A stretch of 64,000 nt of DNA from positions 2,406,001 to 2,470,000 of the forward strand of contig JAWQEG010000128.1 in NCBI GenBank assembly GCA_033782935.1, read 5' to 3'. Under the pieces are notes generated by a model. It was not told where the DNA came from. It ran no database searches and worked only from the letters and a program-made list of their open reading frames with translations. Each line of letters starts with the position of its first letter. Position 1 is the stretch's first letter. Source of the stretch: Petrolisthes cinctipes. Taxonomy: Eukaryota; Arthropoda; Malacostraca; Decapoda; Porcellanidae. Shown here one piece after another: positions 12,226-22,189 of this stretch. Position numbers and translations under genes: made by a program.

Positions 12226-14496
12226 CAGTGCTAGAATATCTTCAAAATATAGGCCCAAAGCATGCTAAAAATCGATATTTTTGGTGCCCAAAGTCGATAT
12301 GTGCATGCATCTTCTGTACCCGTTTATATCTCAAATTCAGGCTCTAAGCACCCAAAAATTCGATATTTTTTGGTCCCAGAGGCGATCTGTTCATGCCTAC
12401 TCTGTGGTAGAGTATTTTCAAAATACAGTCCCAAAACATGCTAAAAATCGATATTTTAGGTGCCGAAAGTCAATATATGTATGCATCTTCTGTACCCGTT
12501 TATATCCCAAATTCAGGCTCAAAACACCCGAAAATTCGATATTTTTGGGTCCCAGAAGCGATATGTACATGCCTACTCAGTGCTAGAATATTTTCAAAAT
12601 ATAGGCCCAAAACATGCTAAAAATCGATATTTTAGGTGCCCAAAGTCAATATGTGTATGTATCTTCTGTACCCGTTTATATCCCAAATTCAGGGTCAAAA
12701 CACCTGAAAATTCTATATTTTTAGGTCCCAGAAGGAATCTGTACATGCCTACTCCTTGCTAGAATGTTTTCAAAATACAGACCTAAAACATTCTAAAAAT
12801 CGATATTTTTTGTGCAAAATGTCGATATAAGCATGCATCTTCTGTACCCGTTTATATCTCGAATTCAGGTTCAAAACACCCGAAAATTCGATATTTTTGG
12901 GTCCCAGAAGCGATCTGTACATGCCTACTCCTTGTTAGAGTATTTTTAAAAATACAGGCCGAAAACATGCTGAAATTCGATATTTTAGATGCCCAAAGTC
13001 AATATGTGTATGCATCTTCTGTACCCGTTTATATCTCAAATTCAGGCTCTAAGCACCCAAAAATTCGATATTTTTTGGTCCCAAGAGGCGATCTGTTCAT
13101 GCCTACTCTGTGTTAGAGTATTTTCAAAATACAGTCCCAAAACATGCTGAAAATCGATATTTTAGGTGCCGAAAGTCAATATATGTATGCATCTTCTGTA
13201 CCCGTTTATATCCCAAATTCATGCTCAAAACACCCGAAAATTCGATAATTTTGGGTCTCAGAAGCGAACTGTACATGCCTACTCAGTGCTGGAATATTTT
13301 CAAAATATAGGCCCAAAACATGCTAAAAATCGATATTTTAGGTGCCGAAAGTCAATATATGTATGCATCTTCTGTACCCGTTTATATCCCAAATTCAGGC
13401 TCAAAACACCCGAAAATTCGATATTTTTGGGTCCCAGAAGCAATCTGTACATGCCTACTCAATGCTAGAATATCTTCAAAATATAGGCCCAAAGCATGCT
13501 AAAAATCGATATTTTTGGTGCCCAAAGTCGATATGTGCCTGCATCTTCTGTACCTGTTTATATCTCAAATTCAGGCTCTAAGCACCCAAAACTTCGATAT
13601 TTTTTGGTCTCAAGAGGCGATCTGTTCATGCCTACTCTGTGTTAGAGTATTTTCAAAATACAGTCCCAAAACATGCTGAAAATCGATATTTTTTGTGCAA
13701 AAAGTCGATATAAGCATGCATCTTCTTTACCCGTTTATATCCCAAACTCAGGCTTAAAACACCCGAAAATTCGATATTTTTGGGTCCCAGAAGCGATCTG
13801 TACATGCCTACTCAGTGCTAGAAAATTTCCAAAATATAGGCCCAAAACATGCTCAAAATCGATATTTTAGGTGCAAAAAGTCGATATGTTAATCATCTTC
13901 TGTACCCGTTTATATCTCAAAATCAGGCACAAAACACTCAAAAATTTAATATTTTTGAGTCCCAGAAGCGATCTGTACATGCCTACTTAGTTCTAGAATG
14001 TTTTCAAATAATAGGCTCAAAACATTCTAACAATCGATATTTTTTAAGCAAAAAGTCGATATAAGCATGCATCTTCTTTACCCGTTTATATCTTAAATTC
14101 AGGCTCAAAACACCCAAAAATCCGATATTTTTGGGTCCGAGAAGCGATCTGTACATGCCTACTCAGTGCTAGAATATTTTTAAAATAAAGGCCCAAAACA
14201 TGCTAAAAATCAATATTTTAGGTGCCTAAAGTTAATATGTGTATGCATCTTCTGTACCCGTTTATATCCCAAATTCAGGCTCAAAACACCCGATACTTCG
14301 ATATTTTTGGGTCCCAGAAGCGATCTGTACATGCCTACTCCTTGCTAGAATGTTTTCAAGATGCAGACCCTAAACATGCTCAAAATCGATATTTTAGGTG
14401 CAAAACGTCGGTATGTGCATGAATCTTCTGTACCCGTTTATATCTCAAATTCAGGTTCAAAACACTCGAAAATTCGATATTTTTGGGTCCCAGAAG
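11791..14496 (+). repeat. Mosaic recopy of bases 1-5,170 with two internal deletions
   Basis: Three collinear blocks of the left end reappear in order. Bases 1-1,043 map to 11,791-12,833 (offset 11,790). Bases ~3,167-4,335 map to ~12,843-14,011 (offset 9,676). Bases ~4,694-5,170 map to ~14,018-14,494 (offset 9,324). The second junction removes exactly 352 bp, two monomers, and lies in the shared block AAAACAT. Both deletions preserve the repeat phase, as expected of homologous exchange between monomers. Confidence 0.8.
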
Positions 14497-14824
14497 CGAT
14501 CTGTACATGCCTACTCAGTGCTAGAATATCTTCAAAATATAGGCCCAAAGCATGCTAAAAATCGAAAATTTTTGCGCCCAAGTCGATATGTGCATGCATC
14601 TTTTGTACCCGTTTATATCTCAAATTCAGGCACAAAACACCAGAAAGTTCAATATTTTTGGGTCCCAGAAGCGATCTGTACATGCCTACTCCGTGTGGGA
14701 GTATTTAAATATACAGTCCCAAAACATGCTGAAATTCGATATTTTAGGTGCCCAAAGTCAATATATGTATGCATCTTCTGTTCCCGTTTATATCCCAAAT
14801 TCAGGCTCAAAACACCCGAAAATT

Positions 14825-14912
14825 CGATATTTTTGGGTCCCAGAAGCGATCTGTACATGCATACTCAGTGCTAGAATATTTTCAAAATATAGGCCCAAAA
14901 CATGCTAAAAAT
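14825..14912 (+). repeat. Half-repeat A (88 bp) of the reference monomer
   Basis: First half of the monomer. Aligned without gaps to half-repeat B, the by-eye consensus halves match at about 60 of 88 positions (68%). Shared blocks include CGATATTTT at 1-9, CCCA at 15-18, CGAT at 23-26, CATGC at 32-36, AGGC at 67-70 and CAAAACA at 72-78. Features found only in A are GGGTCCCAGAAGCGATCTG and the dyad ATATTTTCAAAATAT. Confidence 0.85.
14876..14890. repeat. 15-bp dyad ATATTTTCAAAATAT in half A
   Basis: This is a perfect seven-base inverted repeat around a central C, shown in the reference monomer. It recurs in most monomers reading GAATATTTTCAAAATATAGG and is weakened in those reading ATCTTCAAAATAT or ATGTTTTCAAGATAC. 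Short dyads are common in satellites lacking a CENP-B box, but any role here is conjecture. Confidence 0.7.
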
Positions 14913-15000
14913 CGATATTTTAGGTGACCAAAGTCAATATGTGTATGTATCTTCTGTAACCGTTTATATCCCAAATTCAGGCTCAAAACACCCGAAAATT
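14913..15000 (+). repeat. Half-repeat B (88 bp) of the reference monomer
   Basis: Second half of the monomer, the same length as half A and homologous to it along its full length. B carries most of the variation that defines subfamilies. The commonest states are GCCCAAAGTCAATATGTGTA, GCCCAAAGTCGATATGTGCA, GCAAAAAGTCGATATG and GCCGAAAGTCAATATATG. These states mark positions within the higher-order units and make it possible to recognise copies. Confidence 0.85.
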
Positions 15001-16234
15001 CTATATTTTTGGGTCCCAGAAGCAATCTAGACATGCCTACTCCTTGCTAGAATGTTTTCAAGATACAGACCCAAAACATTCTGAAAATTGATATTTTTGG
15101 AGCAAAAAGTCGATATAAGCATGCATCTTCTGTACCCGTTTATATCTCAAATTCAGGCTCAAAACTCCCGAAAATTTGATAATTTTGGGTCCCAGAAGCG
15201 ATCTGTACATACCTTCTCCTTGCTAGAATGTTTTCAAGATGCAGACCTTAAACATGCTCAAAATCGATATTTTTGGTGCAAAACGTCGATATGTGCATGC
15301 ATCTTCTGTACCCGTTTATATCTCAAATTCAGGGTCAAAACACCGGAAAATTCGATATTTTTTGGTCCCAGAAACAATCTGTACATGCCTACTCCGTTTT
15401 AGAGTATTTTCAATATACAGGCCTAAAACATGCCAAAATTCGATATTTTAGGTGCCCAAAGTCAATATATGTATGCATCTTCTTTACCCGTTTATATCCC
15501 AAACTCAGGCTCAAAACACCCGAAAATCCAATATTTTTGGGTCCCAGAAGCGATCTGTACATGCCTACTCAGTGCTAGAAAATTTCCAAAATATAGGCCC
15601 AAATCATGCTCAAAATCGATATTTTAGGTGCAAAAACTCGATATGTTAATCATCTTCTTTACCCGTTTATATCTTAAATTCAGGCTCAAAACACCCAAAA
15701 ATCCGATATTTTTGGGTCCCAGAAGCGATCTGTACATGCCTACTCCCTGTTAGAGTATTTTCAAAATACAGCCCCAAAACATGCTGAAATTCGATATTTT
15801 AGGTGCCCAAAGTCAATATGTGCATGCATCTTCTGTACCCGTTTATATCCCATATTCAGGCTCAAAACACCCGAAAATTCGATATTTTTGGGTCCCAGAA
15901 GCGATCTGTACATGCCTACTCAGTGCTAGAATATTTTCAAAATATAGGCCAAAAACATGCTCAAATTCGATATTTTAGGTGCAAAAAGTCGATATGTGCA
16001 TGCATCTTTTTTACCCGTTTATATCTCAAATTCAAGCACAAAACATCACAAAGTTCAATATTTTTGAGTCCCAGAAGCGATCTGTACGTGCCTACTCAGT
16101 GCTAGAATATTTTCAAAATATAGGCCCAAAACATGCTAAAAATCGATATTTTAGGTGCCCAAAGTCAATATGTGTATGTATCTTCTGTACCCGGTTCTAT
16201 CCCAAATTCAGGCTTAAAGCACCCGAATATTCTC

Positions 16235-16670
16235 TATTTCTGGGTCCCAGAAGCGATCTGTACATGCCTACTCCTTGCTAGAATATTTTCAGGATACAGA
16301 CCCTAAACATGCTCAAAATCGATATTTTAGGTGCAAAAAGTCGATATGTGCATGCATCTTCTGTACCCGTTTATATCTCAAATTCAGGTTCAAAACACTC
16401 GAAAATTCGATATTTTTGGGTCCCAGAAGCGATCTGTAAATGCCTACTCAGTGCTAGAATATCTTCAAAATATAGGCCCAAAGCATGCTAAAAATCGATA
16501 TTTTTGGTTCCCAAAGTCAATATGTGTATGTATTTTCTGTACCCGTTTCTATCCCAAATTCAGGCTCAAAACACCCGAAACTTCGATATTTTTGGGTCCC
16601 AGAAGCATTCTGTACATGCCTAATCCGTGTTAGAGTATTTTCAAAATACAGGCCCAAAACATGCTGAAAT
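16235..16670 (+). repeat. Segment duplicated at ~17,291-17,726 (offset 1,056)
   Basis: The two segments share CTTGCTAGAATATTTTCAGG, the GCAAAAAGTCGATATGTG state and GGTTCCCAAAGTCAATATG, six monomers apart. They differ in a short patch around 16,575 / 17,631, where GAAACTTCG faces GAATATTCTC. This looks like a conversion tract or a third-party exchange. Confidence 0.7.
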
Positions 16671-17019
16671 TCGATATTTTAGGTGCCCAAAGTCAATATG
16701 TGCATGCATCTTCTGTACTCGTTTATATCTCAAATTCAGCCTCAAAACACCCGAAAATTCGATATTTTTGGGTCCCAGAAACGATCTGTACATGCCTACT
16801 CCGTTTTAGAGTATTTTCAATATACAGGCCTAAAACATGCTAAAATTCGATATTTTAGGTGTCCAAAGTCGATATGTGCATGCATCTACAGTACCCGTTT
16901 ATATCTCGAATTCAGGTTCAAAACACCCGAAAATTCGATATTTTTGGGTCCCAGAAGCGATCTGTACATGCCTACTCCCTGTTAGAGTATTTTCAAAATA
17001 CAGACCCAAAACATGCTGA

Positions 17020-18429
17020 AATTCGAAATTTTATGTGCCCAAAGTCAATATGTGTATGCATCTTCTGTACCCGTTTATATCTCATATTCAGGCTCAAAAC
17101 ACCCGAAAATTCTATATTTTTGGGTCCCAGAAGCGATCTGTACATGCCTACTCCGTGTTAGAGTATTTTCAAAATAAAGGCCTAAAACATGCTGAAATTC
17201 GATATTTTAGGTGCCTAAAGTCAATATGTGTATGCATCTTCTGTACCCGTTTATATCCCAAATTCAGGCTCAAAACACCCGAAACTTCGATATTTTTGGG
17301 TCCCAGAAGCGATCTGTACATGCCTACTCCTTGCTAGAATATTTTCAGGATACAGACCCTAAACATGCTCAAAATCGATATTTTAGGTGCAAAAAGTCGA
17401 TATGTGCATGCATCTTCTGTACCCGTTTATATCTCAAATTCAGGTTCAAAACACTCGAAAATTCGATATTTTTGGGTCCCAGAAGCGATCTGTACATGCC
17501 TACTCAGTGCTAGAATATCTTCAAAATATAGGCCCAAAGCATGCTAAAAATCGATATTTTTGGTTCCCAAAGTCAATATGTGTATGTATTTTCTGTACCC
17601 GTTTCTATCCCAAATTCAGGCTCAAAACACCCGAATATTCTCTATTTTTGGGTCCCAGAAGCAATCTGTACATGCCTAATCCGTGTTAGAGTATTTTCAA
17701 AATACAGGCCCAAAACATGCTGAAATTTAACATTTTAGTTCCCAAAGTCAATATGTGTATGCATCTTCTGTACCCGATTATATCTCATATTCAGGCTCAA
17801 AACACCTGAAAATTCGATATTTTTGGGTCCCAGAAGCGATCTGTACATGCCTACTCCCTGTTAGAGTATTTGCAAAATACAGGTCCAAAACATGCTGAAA
17901 TTCGATATTTTAGGTGCCCAAAGTCAATATGTGTATGCATCTTCTGTACCCGTTTATATCTCATATTCAGGCTCAAAACACCCGAAAATTCGATATTTTT
18001 GGGTCCCAGAAGCGATCTGTACATGCCTACTCCGTGTTAGAGTATTTTCAAAATAAAGGCCCAAAACATGCTGAAATTCGATATTTTAGGTGCCCAAAGT
18101 CAATATGTGTATGCATCTTCTGTACCCGTTTATATCCCAAATTCAGGCTCAAAACACCCGAAACTTCGATATTTTTGGGTCTCAGAAGCGATCTGTACAT
18201 GCCTACTCCTTGCTAGAATATTTTCAAGATACAGACCCTAAACATGCTCAAAATCGATATTTTAGGTGCAAAAAGTCGATATGTGCATGCATCTTCTGTA
18301 CCCGTTTATATCTCAAATTCAGGTTCAAAACACTCGAAAATTCGATATTTTTGGGTCCCAGAAGCGATCTGTACATGCCTACTCAGAGCTAGAATATCTT
18401 CAAAATATAGGCCCAAAGCATGCTAAAAA
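17020..18429 (+). repeat. 5-monomer tandem unit (879 bp), about 1.6 copies
   Basis: About 17,020-17,550 matches ~17,899-18,429 at an offset of 879 bp, five monomers minus one base. Shared states include CTCATATTCAGG, AAAATAAAGGC, GAAACTTCG and the GCAAAAAGTCGATATGTG monomer. The match ends where GGTTCCCAAAGTCAATATG meets GGTGCCCAAAGTCGATATG. Confidence 0.7.
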
Positions 18430-21400
18430 TCGATATTTTTGGTGCCCAAAGTCGATATGTGCATGCATCTTCTGTACCCGTTTATATCTCAAATTCAGGC
18501 TCTAAACACCCAAAAATTCGATATTTTTTGGTCCCAGAGACGATCTGTACATGCCTACTCCGTGTTAGAGTATTTTCAAAATTCAGTCCCAAAACATACT
18601 GAAAATCGATATTTTAGGTGCCCAAAGTCAATATATGAATGCAACTTCTGTACCCGTTTATATCTCAAATTCAGGCTCTAAACACCCAAAAATTCGATAT
18701 TTTTTGGTCCCAGAGACGATCTGTACATGCCTACTGCGTGTTAGAGTATTTTCAAAATTCAGTCCCAAAACATGCTGAAAATCGATATTTTAGGTGCCCA
18801 AAGTCAATATATGAATGCAACTTCTGTACCCGTTTATATCCCAAATTAAGGCTCAAAACACCCGAAAATTCGATATTTTTGGGTCCCAGAAGCGATCTGT
18901 ACATGCTTACTCAGTGCTAGAATATTTTCAAAATGTAGGCCCAAAACATGCTAAAAATTGATATTTTAGGTGCCCAAAGTCAATATGTGTATGTATCTTC
19001 TGTACCCGTTTATATCCCAAATTCAGGCTCAAAACACCCGAAAATTCTATATTTTTAGGTCCCAGAAGCAATCTGTACATACCTACTCCTTGCTAGAATG
19101 TTTTCAAGATACAGACTCAAAACATTCTGAAAATCGATAATTTTTGTGCAAAAAGTCGATATGTGCATGCATTTTTTTTACCCGTTTATATCTCAAATTC
19201 AGGCACAAAAAACCAGAAAGTTCAATATTTTTGAGTCCCAGAAGCGATCTGTACATGCCTACTCAGTGCTAGAATATTTTCAAAATATAGGCCCAAAACA
19301 AGCTAAAAATCGATATTTTAGGTGCCCAAAGTCAATATGTGTATGTATTTTCTGTACTCGTTTCTATCCCAAATTCAGGCTCAAAACACCCGAATATTCT
19401 CTATTTTTGGGTCCCAGAAGCAATCTGTACATGCATAATCCGTGTTAGAGTATTTTCAAAATACAGGCCCAAAACATGCTGAAATTCAATATTTTAGGTG
19501 CCCAAAGTCAATATGTGTATGCATCATCTGTACCCGTTTATATCTCGTATTCAGGCTCAAAACACCCGAAAAATCGATATTTTTGGGTCCCAGAAGCGAT
19601 CTGTACATGCCTACTCCGTGCTAGAGTATTTTCAAAATAAAGGCCTAAAACATGCTGATATTCGATATTTTAGGTGCCCAAAGTCAATATGTGTATGCAT
19701 CTTCTGTACCCGTTTATATCCCAAATTCAGGCTCAAAACACCCGAAACTTCGATATTTTTGGGTCCCAGAAGCGATCTGTACTTGCCTACTCCTTGCTAG
19801 AATATTTTCAAGATACAGACCCTAAACATGCTCAAAATCGATATTTTAGGTGCAAAAAGTCGATATGTGCATGCATCTTCTGTACCCGTTTATATCTCAA
19901 ATTCAGGTTCAAAACACTCGAAAATTCAATATTTTTGGGTCCCAGAAGCGATCTGTACATGCCTACTCAGTGCTAGAATATCTTCAAAATATAGGCCCAA
20001 AGCATGCTAAAAATCGATATTTTTGGTGCCCAAAGTCGATATGTGCATGCATCTTCTGTACCCGTTTATATCTCAAATTCAGGCTCTAAACACCCAAAAA
20101 TTCGATATTTTTTGGTCCCAGAGACGATCGGAACATGCCTACTCCGTGTTAGAGTATTTTCAAAATTCAGTCCCAAAACATGCTGAAAATCGATATTTTA
20201 TTTACAAAAAGTCGATATGTGCATGCATCTTTTTTACCCGTTTATATCTCAAATTCAGGCACAAAAAACCAGAAAGTTCAATATTTTTGAGTCCCAGAAG
20301 CGATCTGTACATGCCTACTCAGTGCTAGAATATTTTCAAAATATAGGCCCAAAACAAGCTAAAAATCGATATTTTAGGTGCCCAAAGTCAATATGTGTAT
20401 GTATTTTCTGTACCCGTTTCTATCCCAAATTCAGGCTCAAAACACCCGAATATTCTCTATTTTTGGGTCCCAGAAGCAATCTGTACATGCCTAATTCGTG
20501 TTAGAGTATTTTCAAAATACAGGCCCAAAACATGCTGAAATTCAATATTTTAGGTGCCCAAAGTCAATATGTGTATGCATCTTCTGTACCCGTTTATATC
20601 TCGTATTCAGGCTCAAAACACCCGAAAAATCGATATTTTTGTGTCCCAGAAGCGATCTGTACATGCCTACTCCGTGCTAGAGTATTTTCAAAATAAAGGC
20701 CTAAAACATGCTGATATTCGATATTTTAGGTGCCCAAAGTCAATATGTGTATGCATCTTCTGTACCCGTTTATATCCCAAATTCAGGCTCAAAACACCCG
20801 AAACTTCGATATTTTTGGGTCCCAGAAGCGATCTGTACTTGCCTACTCCTTGCTAGAATATTTTCAAGATACAGACCCTAAACATGCTCAAAATCGATAT
20901 TTTAGGTGCAAAAAGTCGATATGTGCATGCATCTTCTGTATCCGTTTATATCTCAAATTCAGGTTCAAAACACTCGAAAATTCAATATTTTTGGGTCCCA
21001 GAAGTGATCTGTACATGCCTACTCAGTGCTAGAATATCTTCAAAATATAGGCCCAAAGCATGCTAAAAATCGATATTTTTGGTGCCCAAAGTCGATATGT
21101 GCATGCATCTTCTGTACCCGTTTATATCTCAAATTCAGGCTCTAAACACCCAAAAATTCGATATTTTTTGGTCCCAGAGACGATCTGTACATGCCTACTC
21201 CGTGTTAGAGTATTTTCAAAATTCAGTCCCAAAACATGCTGAAAATCGATATTTTAGGTGCCCAAAGTCAATATGTGCATGCATCTTCTGTACCCGTTTA
21301 TATCTCAAATTCAGGCTCTAAACACCCAAAAATTCGATATTTTTTGGTCCCATGGACGATCTGTACATGCCTACTCAGTGTTAGAGTATTTTCAAAATTC

Positions 21401-22184
21401 AGTCCCAAAACATGCTGAAAATCGATATTTTAGGTGCCCAAAGTCAATATATGAATGCAACTTCTGTACCCGTTTATATCCCAAATTCAGGCTCAAAACA
21501 CCCGAAAATTCGATATTTTTGGGTCCCAGAAGCGATCTGTACATGCTTACTCAGTGCTAGAATATTTTCAAAATATAGGCCCAAAACATACTAAAAATTG
21601 ATATTTTAGGTGCCCAAAGTCAATATGTGTATGTATCTTCTGTACCCGTTTATATCCCAAATTCAGGCTCAAAACACCCGAAAATTCTATATTTTTAGGT
21701 CCCAGAAGCAATCTGTACATATCTACTCCTTGCTAGAATGTTTTCAAGATACAGACTCAAAACATTCTGAAAATCGATAATTTTTGTGCAAAAAGTCGAT
21801 ATGTGCATGCATCTTTTTTACCCGTTTATATCTCAAATTCAGGCACAAAAAACCAGAAAGTTCAATATTTTTGAGTCCCAGTAACGATCTGTACATGCCT
21901 ACTCAGTGCTAGAATATTTTCAAAATATAGGCCCAAAACAAGCTAAAAATCGATATTTTAGGTGCTCAAAGTCAATATGTGTATGTATTTTCTGTACCCG
22001 TTTCTATCCCAAATTCAGGCTCAAAACACCCTAATATTCTCTATTTTTGGGTCCCAGAATCAATCTGTACATGCATAATCCGTGTTAGAGTATTTTCAAA
22101 ATACAGGCCCAAAACATGCTGAAATTCAATATTTTAGGTGCCCAAAGTCAATATGTGTATGCATCATCTGTACCCGTTTATATC
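18090..22184 (+). repeat. 15-monomer unit (offset 2,640 bp), ~1.5 copies
   Basis: About 18,090-19,545 recurs at ~20,730-22,185 with a constant offset of 2,640 bp, exactly 15 monomers. Anchors are 18,244/20,884, 18,439/21,079 and 19,146/21,786. From ~22,185 the offset to the earlier copy drops to 2,464, that is, one monomer (176 bp) is missing relative to ~19,545-19,720. The 19-monomer unit starts at that point. Confidence 0.75.
19150..21256 (+). repeat. 6-monomer higher-order repeat (1,056 bp), two copies
   Basis: About 19,150-20,200 and 20,206-21,256 match monomer by monomer at an offset of 1,056. The order of states in each is: AACCAGAAAGTTC monomer, CCGTTTCTATCCC monomer, CTCGTATTCAGG monomer, GATATTCGATATTTTAGG monomer, GCAAAAAGTCGATATG monomer, CTCTAAACACCC monomer. 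The copies part where TATTTTATTTACAAAAAG faces TATTTTAGGTGCCCAAAG. The same 1,056-bp step recurs inside the later 19-monomer unit, for example 22,681/23,737. Confidence 0.8.
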
Positions 22185-22189
22185 CCAAA

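Larger units (their letters stand above)
1..14500 (+). repeat. Domain I: satellite with 17- and 9-monomer higher-order repeats
   Basis: This domain is marked by a half-B variant reading GTTAATCATC where most copies have GTGCATGCATC. It starts at 1,392, 2,978, 4,212, 7,201, 10,190, 11,773 and 13,888, and once more just outside at 15,645. I did not see it further right. The domain contains a 2,989-bp pair, a ~1,583-bp pair and a mosaic recopy of its own start. No gene or other element is present. Confidence 0.8.
14825..15000 (+). repeat. Representative 176-bp monomer
   Basis: This copy shows the standard layout at exact length: the next monomer starts at 15,001. It begins with CGATATTTTTGGGTCCC and carries TGTACATGC near position 30 and a 15-bp dyad at 14,876-14,890. 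The internal restart CGATATTTTAGGTG lies at 14,913, exactly 88 bases in. It ends with CTCAAAACACCCGAAAATT. A second good reference copy is 60,485-60,660, which also carries the TGCATGCA palindrome. Other recurrent palindromes are ATCGAT at the mid-monomer junction and GATC in the first half, so enzymes cutting these should give a 176-bp ladder. Confidence 0.95.
14497..16234 (+). repeat. Transition zone, monomers without a close higher-order partner
   Basis: About ten monomers sit between domains I and II. They carry mixed states: a domain I marker at 15,645, and CATCACAAAGTTC near 16,040, which resembles the AACCAGAAAGTTC state of domain II. I found no long matching partner elsewhere in the window. 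The sequence remains ordinary satellite, with no gene or foreign element. Confidence 0.6.

Noticed and set aside
14400..14600. Possible transposon insertion near the domain I/II boundary
   Set aside because: The sequence GAAAATTTTTGCGCCCAAGTCG near 14,565 looked odd, but it still aligns to the monomer with a few substitutions and one missing base. There are no terminal repeats or target-site duplication.
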